From NCBI GenBank assembly GCA_020073525.1, contig JAIQFA010000060.1:1-33197 (forward strand): 33,197 nucleotides of DNA, read 5' to 3'. The translations under genes were made by a program, and so were the position numbers. Below, one piece after another: positions 26,801 to 33,197 of the stretch; the first letter of the stretch is position 1; every line of letters starts with the position of its first letter. The notes under the pieces are model-generated. The model made no database searches, had not been told where the DNA came from, and worked only from the letters and a program-made list of their open reading frames with translations. Source of the stretch: Terriglobia bacterium. GTDB taxonomy: Bacteria; Acidobacteriota; Terriglobia; Terriglobales; Acidobacteriaceae.

Positions 26801-27391
26801 GTTGAACCCATCGATGCCACCCGTTCCTGAGACGCTGCCACTGAAGGTGCCACTCACGCCGGGAATCAGTTTCATGTAATCCAGCACATTGCGACCGTTA
26901 ATGGCGACGTCGTTAAGTTGTTTTCCGCTGATGAGGTCCGAACGCTCACCCGAATTGGACTGCAACTGGACCTGGCCAGCGTCGGCGGTGACGGTTACTT
27001 CGTCGGAGGTTGTGCCGACGGCCAGTACGAAATCGCCGGCGCTCAGCTTGTCAGCGGCGCTCAGCGTGATTCCGGTCGTCTGCAGTTTCTTGAAACCCTT
27101 CGCCTCCACCACGATGTTGTAGGTTCCTGGAAGCAGGTTGGGCGCGACGAAATCTCCGTCACTGCTGGTCACCACCGTACGCGTGAGTCCGTTCGCCGGA
27201 TTCGTAATCGTGACAGTGGCGTCCTTGACTACGGCGCCGGTGGGATCTGTCACCGTTCCGAAAATTGTGCCGGAGGTGACTTGCGCCAGCAGGGGAGCGC
27301 AGGTGAGACATGCGATCACGGCAGCGATCAGAGCAATCATGAGGCTGTGGCTGGCATTGGTAACAACGCGGTTCTGGGACGGACACAACAT
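23813..27391 (-). CDS. Oar-type TonB-dependent outer-membrane receptor
   Basis: Outer-membrane active transporter of 1192 residues, probably importing glucan oligosaccharides. It has a signal peptide (about 1-36, ending PLLAQ), a carboxypeptidase-regulatory-like beta-sandwich (about 38-125, GTIFGTVTDPTGAVV), a plug domain (about 140-260, with VNGTRANQHEFTLDGA) and a long beta-barrel finishing on a terminal aromatic, AAKLYF, as outer-membrane proteins do. This architecture is expanded in Acidobacteriota, where it stands in for SusC; no SusD partner is present. ATG at 27391 follows GAGGAGGG (27397-27404). It is divergent from the second LacI regulator, with the shared operator-like block between them, so it is a likely main target of that regulator. 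A strong terminator follows. Confidence 0.95.
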   Translation of the reverse strand: MLCPSQNRVVTNASHSLMIALIAAVIACLTCAPLLAQVTSGTIFGTVTDPTGAVVKDATVTITNPANGLTRTVVTSSDGDFVAPNLLPGTYNIVVEAKGFKKLQTTGITLSAADKLSAGDFVLAVGTTSDEVTVTADAGQVQLQSNSGERSDLISGKQLNDVAINGRNVLDYMKLIPGVSGTFSGSVSGTGGIDGFNVNGTRANQHEFTLDGASNVDTGNNGGTHVTINPDAIQEVKVLTSNYQAEFGKAAGGQVAIVSKGGTNQWHGDVRFFHRHEGLNANEYFNKTNELQGGNPNTPALYRYNDVGYQIGGPIKRDKVFVFWSQEFYRQLIPVGGNTQFYTPTDLERKGDFSQSTDGNGVPVVITGPGITNNVITAGINADIQKILSLYPEPNVPGFGVGGQNYNYATSFSGNQPRREDILRVDYQINGKNRLYGRWIHNSETDSMPFLSQWPGPYGVGACTATINFPGGCTQKHPGWNFSANLVSTITPTVLNEFSVGPSHTLSLVDGANGNVSRGKNGISLPLLYPVGSNQSIPDMSFGGLENVNFQGGYLGGTPWSQANTTINVNDNLSWVRHSHTLKAGMFYQRSRKDQPAWNNINGQINFNPTVADGYNLGDPLASALLGYFSSFDQSTARPFGKFRYNQLEFYVQDTWKITSRLTLDYGMRFAWIPPQYDANNQVALFNPSAYNPANAVTVTPGGNIDPTMGGDPLNGMQFTRSGQLPDGGWNSHGIMPEPRLGFAYDLFGDHKTILRGGAGMMHDRTQGNLIFNTVFNNPALVQTASVPANNVANLPTLAGSFGNGVLSNILAADRSGKVPTVYSFSLGVQHEIAKGTTLDLAYVGTLSRHLVTTRDLNALPYGTAFTKAAQDPNCTDGNGNFVFPGGVVPDQQPGLQPQYIAAGLNFNGFCAYGWNGYNDNYLEPYKGYFKNLSYLKFDGTSNYNSLQVSLQRRFSKGLTFGAVYTWSKSLTTANTDGDTQDPFNPLLDYRAASWDRTHVFAANYVYDLPGLSKHFGGPKWLSYLTDHYQLSGVTQFMTGTPIDSNNNGSFPSGYLNGSNQWSAVNFNYTFDRSGNVVFPAIGPPTRGTRDILRSGGLQNWDMSLFKNIPLGSNEARYLQLRLEAFNAFNHPNFNNKNYGVSTDGPWPWFGDPSRPLSMTKNSNWGTNSDTYNASGGPGSFRVVQLAAKLYF

Positions 27392-27495
27392 GGGTTCCCT
27401 CCTCGGGACATATTCCTGTCGGCAACGTGGCGCAGGATCGATTGTTCTCTACAGGCTCACGATTCGTCTGTGACGCAAATCACTTTGCGGCGTAA

Positions 27496-27554
27496 CATAA
27501 GCGCTTTAGTTATGCACAAAAGCGGTTTAGTATTAGCCGTCCGATATTAGGCAT
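27496..27554. promoter_or_regulatory. Regulatory block B: paired LacI-type operator-like sites
   Basis: Same 59-bp block as 6584-6642, 49 of 59 bases identical and no gaps. AAGCGCTT (27499-27506) and AAAGCGGTTTA (27519-27529) keep the same 20-bp spacing; the bases between the sites are the least conserved, as expected if the sites are what is selected. It lies in the 253-bp gap between the divergent TonB receptor and second LacI genes, 105 bp before the receptor ATG, and could serve both. Inferred operator. Confidence 0.65.
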
Positions 27555-27561
27555 CCGGACT

Positions 27562-27594
27562 GCGCCCGCTGTCAAGCAGTTTCTGGCCGGGCGC
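27562..27594 (+). other. GC-rich hairpin in the leader of the second LacI gene
   Basis: 27562-27568 and 27588-27594 form a 7-bp perfect stem with a 19-nt loop. It lies in the extra 72 bp that separate block B from its regulator compared with block A. No T tract follows on the + strand. Role unknown. Confidence 0.35.
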
Positions 27595-27644
27595 GTCGTC
27601 GATGGAAATATGAAAAGTGGAAGCTGCTATTCTTGAGCGCCCGA

Positions 27645-28718
27645 ATGAAAAAAGCGCGTAATTGCAACGGTTCGGGAGATTCTTTGCCCCCGAAGCCCAC
27701 CAGCCTCCGGTCATTGGCGGAATACTTAAAGCTGTCGCCGGCCACGGTTTCGGTGGTCATTAACGATTCGCCGGCGGCCAAGGCGATTCCGAAGCATACA
27801 AAAGACCGCGTGCTGCAGGCGGCACAGAAGCTGCAGTATCGCCCCAATTTCTTTGCCCGGTCCTTGAGCCTCAAGCGCGGGTTCATGGTGGGCGTGCTGG
27901 TGCCGGAGATCAGCGAAGGCTATGCGGCGTCGATCATGCGCGGAATTGAAGACCAGTTGCTCAAGGAAGGATATTTCTATTTCGTGGCCAGTCACCGCGG
28001 CAAGCCCGACTTGATTCAGGAGTATCCGCGCATGCTGATCGACCGCGCCGTCGAAGGCGTGATTCTTCTCAACACTCCCGGAGTGCCAGCGCTTTCGGTG
28101 CCTGTGGTCGCCATCTCGGGACATCACCGAATGCCGGGCGTGACCAATATCGCGGTCGATAACAGGCAGGCGACTTTTGCCGCCCTTGAACATCTGGTCG
28201 GGCTTGGCCATCGGCGGATCGCATTCTTTAAAGGACATCGCGGCAGTCTGGACACGGAACTTCGGTGGAGGGGCGTTCTGCGAGCGGCGGCACAACTTGG
28301 CATTGAAGTGCGTCCTGAACTCACCATTCAATTGCAGCATCACGCGGAAAATCCTGGACCTTCGGTTCCAGAAGAAGGCTACGTGACCGCGCAGGAATTG
28401 CTGGCGACTGGGGAACGGTTTACAGCGCTGTTCGCGTTTAACGATATTTCCGCAATCGGCGCGGTGCGCGCCTTTCGCGATGCCGGCCTTCGCATTCCCG
28501 AAGATGTTTCGGTGGTGGGCTTCGATGACATCCAGGCGGCGGCGTATCTGACTCCCCGGCTCACCACGGTTCGACAACCGCTGCGGCAGATGGGAGAGAT
28601 GGCCGCGCAGCAACTGCTTGCGCGGATTTCGAACGGCAAAGCAAAAGCGCCGCAGTTGATTTCCCTGGCGCCGGAACTGATTGTGCGCGAGTCGACGGGC
28701 CCAGTTCGGGTGTCGTAG
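27645..28718 (+). CDS. LacI-family transcriptional regulator, copy 2
   Basis: A 357-residue paralogue of the regulator at 6661-7734, with the same length and no gaps (constant offset 20,984 bp). From the helix-turn-helix onward 14 residues differ, among them VVNN to VIND at the end of the recognition helix region, and DV to HA, K to E and Q to R in the effector domain; the first 18 residues are diverged. The ATG at 27645 is chosen because it aligns with the start of copy 1; a TTG at 27633 would add four residues. It is divergent from the TonB receptor, with the operator-like block between them, a classic arrangement for local control. It converges on the GH16 gene 35 bp downstream. The effector is probably similar to that of copy 1. 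Confidence 0.94.
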   Translation: MKKARNCNGSGDSLPPKPTSLRSLAEYLKLSPATVSVVINDSPAAKAIPKHTKDRVLQAAQKLQYRPNFFARSLSLKRGFMVGVLVPEISEGYAASIMRGIEDQLLKEGYFYFVASHRGKPDLIQEYPRMLIDRAVEGVILLNTPGVPALSVPVVAISGHHRMPGVTNIAVDNRQATFAALEHLVGLGHRRIAFFKGHRGSLDTELRWRGVLRAAAQLGIEVRPELTIQLQHHAENPGPSVPEEGYVTAQELLATGERFTALFAFNDISAIGAVRAFRDAGLRIPEDVSVVGFDDIQAAAYLTPRLTTVRQPLRQMGEMAAQQLLARISNGKAKAPQLISLAPELIVRESTGPVRVS

Positions 28719-28753
28719 GCGGCGCAGGAAGTGGCAACGTGGTCAGAGAGCTT

Positions 28754-29626
28754 TCAGGGCCTAGGCGTTTCTTGTTTCACGGGCTCCGACCGTTTGTAGA
28801 CGCGCACATAGTCCACCAGCATGCTTTGAGGAAAGACGCTGGAGGTGTCGGGATTTCCGGGCCAGTCGCCACCTACCGCCAAATTGAGGATCAAAAAGAA
28901 CGGCTTGTCGAAAACCCACTTCCACCCCGGCTTGAGGTCGGCATGCGTGCGGCGTACGTAGAGATCATGATCGACGTAGAAACTCACGGAATCGGGGTCC
29001 CACTCGACCGCGAAGACATGAAAGTCGTCGGCGAAACGCTGCTTCGTAGGAAGAGTGTAGGGCGCCTCGATACCGGTACCGCCGACGTATCCAGGTCCGT
29101 GAATCGAACCATGAATGATGACAGGCTCTTTTCCAATGTTCTCCATGATGTCGATTTCGCCGCAAGCAGGCCAGCCGACCTTGTCGATGTCATCGCCAAG
29201 CATCCAGAAGGCGGGCCACATGCCCTGGCCGTACGGAATTTTGATGCGAGCTTCGAAACGCCCGTAGGTTTGCGAGAACTTGCCGAAGGTCTTCAGACGC
29301 GCCGAGGTGTAGTTTCTGGTGACGCCGTCGGGGCCAGTGTACTTTTCCGCCACCGCTTTGAGGACCAGGTTGCCGCCATGTGCCGAGGCGTTCTCACTGC
29401 GGTCTGTGTAGTACTCGAGTTCCTGGTTGCCCCAGCCCTCGCCGCCGGTTTCGAGGACCCACTTCGAACGATCCACCGCAGATCCGGGGCCGTTGAATTC
29501 GTCGCTCCAGACCAGCGTCCAGTCGTCGCCGGCTTTAGCAGTTGGGGTGTTTTGTGCGCCGCAGGTGATGGCTAGGCCAATTAGGATCGCGTATAGCAAA
29601 TAAGACTGTTTTCGTTCGAAGGGCAT
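28754..29626 (-). CDS. Exported GH16 beta-glucanase (laminarinase-like)
   Basis: Endo-acting retaining beta-glucanase of 290 residues with a signal peptide (about 1-25, LLYAILIGLAITCGAQ) and one GH16 domain. The catalytic motif GEIDIMEN supplies nucleophile E157, D159 and acid/base E162, with the extra residue typical of the beta-1,3-glucanase branch; WSDEFNG near the start and an aromatic-rich cleft fit as well. The ATG at 29626 has GGAG 6 nt upstream and gives a clean signal peptide; a longer reading from 29680 would cover the divergent promoter region and lacks this. It diverges from the first GH30 gene across 90 bp containing a palindrome. Likely first-step cleavage of beta-1,3-glucan. 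Confidence 0.92.
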   Translation of the reverse strand: MPFERKQSYLLYAILIGLAITCGAQNTPTAKAGDDWTLVWSDEFNGPGSAVDRSKWVLETGGEGWGNQELEYYTDRSENASAHGGNLVLKAVAEKYTGPDGVTRNYTSARLKTFGKFSQTYGRFEARIKIPYGQGMWPAFWMLGDDIDKVGWPACGEIDIMENIGKEPVIIHGSIHGPGYVGGTGIEAPYTLPTKQRFADDFHVFAVEWDPDSVSFYVDHDLYVRRTHADLKPGWKWVFDKPFFLILNLAVGGDWPGNPDTSSVFPQSMLVDYVRVYKRSEPVKQETPRP

Positions 29627-29645
29627 AGAAACTCCGGCTGCAAGT

Positions 29646-29662
29646 GCGTTGCGGAACAACGC
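29646..29662. promoter_or_regulatory. Palindrome in the GH16-GH30 divergent region
   Basis: GCGTTG and CAACGC flank a 5-nt centre, a perfect 6-bp inverted repeat placed in the 90-bp gap between the GH16 and GH30 start codons. It could be an operator acting on both genes. It is unlike the AAGCGSTT sites upstream of the LacI genes, so a different regulator would be involved. No clear -35/-10 pairs were identified around it. Confidence 0.4.
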
Positions 29663-29716
29663 GGCGTTCATGAGATGCAAGCTGGCACATTATTGCAAAC
29701 AAGACGGGAGAATGCG

Positions 29717-31156
29717 ATGTCGGTCAGGAAAACGAGGCGGGAATTCTTGACGTCTTCAGCTATGGGATTGGCGGCCACCGTAACGGCTCGCGCGTTACCG
29801 GTGTTCGGCATGGAAGCCGCCGTGCCAAGGGGAGAGATTGCCGCCTGGGTCACCAGCGACAAGAATCGCTTCGCCCGCATGAGCGGGCTTCGGTGGCGGA
29901 GCGCAGACGGCAAGCCTTCCGAGAAAGCGATTGTTCTCAACCCGGAAAAAGAGTTCCAACCGATTCTGGGTTTCGGGGCCGCATTTACCGATGCCGCCTG
30001 TTACACCTTCAACCGGCTCCCGCCAGCGGCGCGCGCAACGCTGTTTCATGAATTATTTCATCCATCCGAAATGGGGCTGAACGTTTGCCGTACCTGCATC
30101 GGTTCGAGCGACTACTCGACCAAGGTGTACAGCTACGACGAAGGGGAGCCAGATCTGGAACTAAAGCGCTTCTCAATTGAGCAGGACCGCCAGTACGTTC
30201 TGCCGATGTTGCGCGAGGCTCGAAAGGCGAACCCGGAGATTTTTCTTTTTTCGTCGCCGTGGAGTCCGCCGGGCTGGATGAAGTCTGGAGGCTCGATGCT
30301 AGGCGGTTCGATGCGGCGCCGCTACCTGCCGGTTTACGCAGAGTATTTCCTGAAGTTTCTTCAGGGCTACGCCAAGGAGGGGGTTCCGATTCAGGCCGTC
30401 ACGCCGCAAAACGAAGTCGACACCGACCAAGACGCGCGCATGCCCGCATGCATTTGGCCGCAGGAGTACGAGATTGAATTCGTCAGCAAACACCTCGGGC
30501 CTGTGCTCGAAACGCGGGGCCTCTCGACGAAGATCTGGATTCTTGATCACAACTACAACTTATGGGGACGCGCGGTGGCGGAACTCGACGACCCGGTTCT
30601 GCGGAAGTACTGCAATGCGATTGCCTGGCATGGGTATGTCGGAACTCCGGAAATGATGACCAAGGCGCACGAAGCTCACCCCGACGCCGAGATGTATTGG
30701 ACCGAAGGCGGGCCGGACTACACGAGCCCTGACTATCTAACGGACTGGGCAAAGTGGGGACAGACGTTCACCGACGCTTTGCGCAACTGGTGTCGTTCGA
30801 TAACCGGCTGGAATCTGGCTTTGGACGAACTCGGCCGGCCGAACATCGGGCCATTTTCTTGCGGGGGCCTGGTGACGATTCATTCTCAGACCCGAGAAAT
30901 CACCCGCAGCGGACAATACTGGGCCTTCGCCCATTTTTCCCGCGCCATTCGCCGAGGTGCGCGTCGCTTTGATTCCGAGAGCGCGCTGACGGGAATTAGC
31001 CACGTGGCTTTTGCAAATCCGGATGGAACACGGGTGCTGGTCGTGACCAACTCCGGCCCCGCCCAGAGGACAACAGTGCAGATGGGAGCGATGCAAGCTG
31101 ACATCGCTCTAGAAAAAGATTCCGTGACCACGTGGGTGTGGGCGAAAGAAGGTTGA
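29717..31156 (+). CDS. Tat-exported GH30 beta-glycosidase
   Basis: Retaining clan-A glycosidase of 479 residues. It begins with a Tat signal (KTRREFLTSSA, 5-15) and has the GH30 landmarks GFGAAFTDAA (85-94), FSSPWSPPGWMKSGG (178-192), acid/base E233 in TPQNE and nucleophile E330 in YWTEGG, with a short C-terminal beta domain. Family members include beta-1,6-glucanases and glucosylceramidase-like beta-glucosidases; next to GH16 and GH3, beta-1,6-glucan is a reasonable substrate. The ATG at 29717 with GGGAG (29706-29710) is chosen; an upstream ATG at 29675 adds 14 residues before the Tat motif. The second GH30 gene follows almost without gap. Confidence 0.93.
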   Translation: MSVRKTRREFLTSSAMGLAATVTARALPVFGMEAAVPRGEIAAWVTSDKNRFARMSGLRWRSADGKPSEKAIVLNPEKEFQPILGFGAAFTDAACYTFNRLPPAARATLFHELFHPSEMGLNVCRTCIGSSDYSTKVYSYDEGEPDLELKRFSIEQDRQYVLPMLREARKANPEIFLFSSPWSPPGWMKSGGSMLGGSMRRRYLPVYAEYFLKFLQGYAKEGVPIQAVTPQNEVDTDQDARMPACIWPQEYEIEFVSKHLGPVLETRGLSTKIWILDHNYNLWGRAVAELDDPVLRKYCNAIAWHGYVGTPEMMTKAHEAHPDAEMYWTEGGPDYTSPDYLTDWAKWGQTFTDALRNWCRSITGWNLALDELGRPNIGPFSCGGLVTIHSQTREITRSGQYWAFAHFSRAIRRGARRFDSESALTGISHVAFANPDGTRVLVVTNSGPAQRTTVQMGAMQADIALEKDSVTTWVWAKEG

Positions 31157-31161
31157 GTTTC

Positions 31162-32643
31162 GTGAATTCCATGTTCGGCATTCCGTTCCGCGGCTGGATT
31201 GTGGAGACGCTGCTCATCATTCTCATGGCTCTCGGTCTTGTGGCCTGTGGCGGAGGCGCCGGCAATCCCTCGACGGGTTTCAATCCGACGGGCCCGAATG
31301 CGCAGGTTGTCGTGACCACAGGCGACCAGGCGATGCTGCTTCAGGCGGGACCGGCGGTTACGTTCGGGACTGGTGGGAGCCAGAGTTCGCAGGTTATCAC
31401 CGTGAACGAGGCCACGCAGTACCAACCGATCGACGGCTTCGGCGCGTCTCTGACCGATTCCTCTGCCTGGGTGATCTGGAACGATCTGACTTCTTCGCAG
31501 CAATCCACGCTCTTGCAGCAACTGTTCAGCCCGACGGCGGGGATCGGCCTGACCCTCCTGCGCCAACCGATGGGAGCCTCCGACTTCGCGGTGAACGGCA
31601 ACTACAGTTATGACGATGTTTCGGCTGGGCAAACCGATCCGCAACTCGTCCAGTTCTCCATTGCGCACGACACGCCTTGCATTATCCCCTTGTTACAGCA
31701 GGCGCTCGCGATCAACCCTGCCATTAAAGTGGTGGCGCTCCCGTGGAGCCCGCCGGCATGGATGAAGACCGGCGGAACGATGAACGGCGGGGACATGAAC
31801 CCGGCTTACTTCCCCAGCCTGGCGCAGTATTTCGTCCTCTATCTGCAGGCATACCAGCAGGCGGGGATTCCGGTCTATGCCATCTCGGTCCAGAACGAAC
31901 CGCTGAATTCGACGAGTTCTTATCCGAGCGAATACCTGGCCGCCAGCGACGAATCAGATTTCATCGCCAACAATCTGGGGCCAGCGCTGAGCGATGCCAG
32001 CCTGGACACGGTGAAGATTCTCGCGTACGAGCACAACTGGGACAACACCGATTATCCGGAGTCCGTTCTCGCCAGTTCCGCGTCCGCTTATGTAGCAGGC
32101 AGTTCTTTTCATTGTTACAACGGAGATGTGGGCGCGCAATCGACCGTCAAAACGGCCTATCCCGGCAAGGATATCTGGTTCACAGAATGTAGCGGCACGG
32201 TAGGGTCGAACTTCGCCGGCGACCTGGTGTGGAACTCCGAGAACCTGCTAATTGGCGCAACCCGCAACTGGGCGCGCAGCATATCGCTGTGGAACCTTGC
32301 ACTTGATCAAAACTCCGGACCGACGAATGGCGGCTGCGCGAATTGCCGAGGGGTGGTGACCATCGACACTCGCACTTCTCCGGCGACCATCACCAACAAC
32401 GTCGAATATTATGTGCTCGGCCATTTGGCTAAGTTTGCCGTTCCCGGGGCTCACCGCATCGATTCCAACAGTTTCAGCTCAGGAGGGATCGAGGATGTTG
32501 CTTTCCAGAATCCCGATCAATCGATTGTCCTGTTCGCGCTGAACTCAGGGAGCACGCCGCAAACCTTCTCCGTGAGTTGGAAGAACACCTACTTCAATTA
32601 CACTCTGCCTGCCCAGTCGGTGGTGACCTTTGAATGGAAGTGA
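31162..32643 (+). CDS. Lipoprotein GH30 beta-glycosidase
   Basis: A second GH30 enzyme, 493 residues, clearly different in sequence from its neighbour. A hydrophobic stretch ends in lipobox LVAC (26-29), so it is predicted to be lipidated at C29 and membrane-anchored, followed by a Gly/Pro/Ser/Thr linker. Landmarks: DGFGASLTDS (91-100), LPWSPPAWMKTGG (193-205), acid/base E246 in SVQNEP and nucleophile E342 in WFTECSG. The start is uncertain: GTG at 31162 (GAAGG 9 nt before) is preferred; ATG at 31171, TTG at 31153 and GTG at 31132 are possible, the last two overlapping the first GH30 gene. Co-transcribed with it. Likely acts on beta-1,6- or related beta-glucan near the cell surface. Confidence 0.92.
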   Translation: MNSMFGIPFRGWIVETLLIILMALGLVACGGGAGNPSTGFNPTGPNAQVVVTTGDQAMLLQAGPAVTFGTGGSQSSQVITVNEATQYQPIDGFGASLTDSSAWVIWNDLTSSQQSTLLQQLFSPTAGIGLTLLRQPMGASDFAVNGNYSYDDVSAGQTDPQLVQFSIAHDTPCIIPLLQQALAINPAIKVVALPWSPPAWMKTGGTMNGGDMNPAYFPSLAQYFVLYLQAYQQAGIPVYAISVQNEPLNSTSSYPSEYLAASDESDFIANNLGPALSDASLDTVKILAYEHNWDNTDYPESVLASSASAYVAGSSFHCYNGDVGAQSTVKTAYPGKDIWFTECSGTVGSNFAGDLVWNSENLLIGATRNWARSISLWNLALDQNSGPTNGGCANCRGVVTIDTRTSPATITNNVEYYVLGHLAKFAVPGAHRIDSNSFSSGGIEDVAFQNPDQSIVLFALNSGSTPQTFSVSWKNTYFNYTLPAQSVVTFEWK

Positions 32644-32741
32644 GAGCAGAGTTTCATTCGGCCTGGTTTGGAGACCAAGTGTGGCGCTGCAACTTCGATC
32701 CGAAAGTGATGATCGATTGAGCGGAACGGGCCGGTAAGCCT

Positions 32742-33197
32742 ATGTTCTCTTCACTTGGAGTCTCGCGCAGAAGATTCATGCAGTCAGTTTCAGTGGCGAC
32801 TGCGGGGATAGTGATTCCTGTCCGATGGCTCCCTGGGACGCTTGCCGCGACTCCGGCACTGCAACCTCTCGAGCAGTTTGATTACGGCGATGTAGTGCTG
32901 GCCAGTGATCTCCATGAGAAGCAACTGGAAGAAACTCATTCCATGCTCATGGGGTTGAGCGACGACAGCCTGCTGAAACCGTTTCGTCAAATGAGCGGCC
33001 AGCCTGCTCCCGGCGAGGACCTTGGTGGCTGGTACCACTACAATCCCGATTACAAATTGGGCAAAGACCGGAGCGTCGATTTCGGTAAACGGCCGCCGCG
33101 TGCAAACGCCGGCAACGCCCGGAAGTTTTGCAGCAATTCATCGTCAATGGAACACGGGCGACCGTGTCGAACTGAATTTGCCCATGACGATGCGCCT
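32742..33197 (+). pseudogene. GH127 (beta-L-arabinofuranosidase family) gene with internal deletion and frameshift, 3' partial
   Basis: From the ATG at 32742 the frame encodes a Tat signal (SRRRFMQ) and then a typical GH127 N-terminus, with HEKQLEETHSMLMGL and LLKPFRQMSG, up to EDLGGWYHYNPDY at about 33050. After that this frame turns into Arg/Ser-rich sequence unlike the family. The next frame (+1) from about 33050 to the edge reads NWAKTGASISVNGRRV and then GSFAAIHRQWNTGDRVELNL, the C-terminal beta-sandwich of the same family. So about 100 N-terminal residues join directly to the C-terminal domain out of frame, and nearly the whole catalytic barrel of a protein normally 600-800 residues long is missing. 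Either a real deletion has inactivated the gene or the assembly collapsed here. The gene continues past the window. Confidence 0.75.

Noticed and set aside
27633..27644. TTG start for LacI copy 2
   Set aside because: It would add four residues absent from copy 1; the ATG at 27645 aligns exactly with the copy 1 start.
30163..30173. AAAGCGCTT inside the first GH30 gene, resembling the LacI operator
   Set aside because: It encodes conserved protein sequence (LKRFS), lies mid-gene, and lacks the second site at 20 bp, so it is probably chance.

Overview
The window reads as about 33 kb of chromosome from a GC-rich, Gram-negative soil-type bacterium, most likely an Acidobacteriota (Terriglobia/Koribacter-like). 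The support is an Oar-type TonB-dependent receptor of about 1190 residues with an N-terminal carboxypeptidase-regulatory domain, many Tat- or Sec-exported sugar enzymes, a DUF1080 protein beside a Tat-exported Gfo/Idh/MocA oxidoreductase, and GH127-type sequence. This placement is an inference from gene content; there is no rRNA or other taxonomic marker. No tRNA, rRNA, CRISPR array, transposase or integrase was seen.

Left part (1-6521, + strand). A membrane-bound uptake [NiFe]-hydrogenase set, hyaA (5' end outside the window), hyaB, hyaC and the maturation protease hyaD, is interrupted only by a long inverted repeat before hyaD. The small subunit has the six-cysteine signature of O2-tolerant enzymes. 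It is followed by a translationally coupled pair, a corrinoid protein and a non-pyrrolysine MttB-family methyltransferase, probably for demethylating a quaternary amine.

Middle and right part (6584-33197). A carbohydrate region is bracketed by two LacI-family regulators about 96% identical in protein over most of their length. They lie in direct orientation exactly 20,984 bp apart, and each is preceded by the same 59-bp regulatory block with two operator-like sites. The first regulator leads into an exported GH38 alpha-mannosidase. The second diverges from a minus-strand run: TonB receptor, strong terminator, GH3 beta-glucosidase with PA14, Tat-exported Gfo/Idh/MocA, and DUF1080 (3-keto-glycoside hydrolase family). 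Beyond the second regulator come a GH16 beta-glucanase divergent from two tandem GH30 enzymes, then a GH127 gene with a large internal deletion that runs off the window. Together the enzymes fit uptake and breakdown of beta-1,3/beta-1,6-glucan, possibly with mannan, as in fungal walls or laminarin.

Between these lie two genes pairs of different character, both on the minus strand: an ABC exporter followed by a cyclic beta-1,2-glucan synthase-like protein (GT84 plus glycoamylase/GH189-like domain, lacking the usual C-terminal GH94 phosphorylase), and a yeast-type cytosine deaminase overlapping a GuaD-type guanine deaminase. The most notable observations are the twin regulators with their shared operator block, the GH94-less glucan synthase with its exporter, the possible 3-keto-glycoside branch within a beta-glucan locus, and the deleted GH127 gene.
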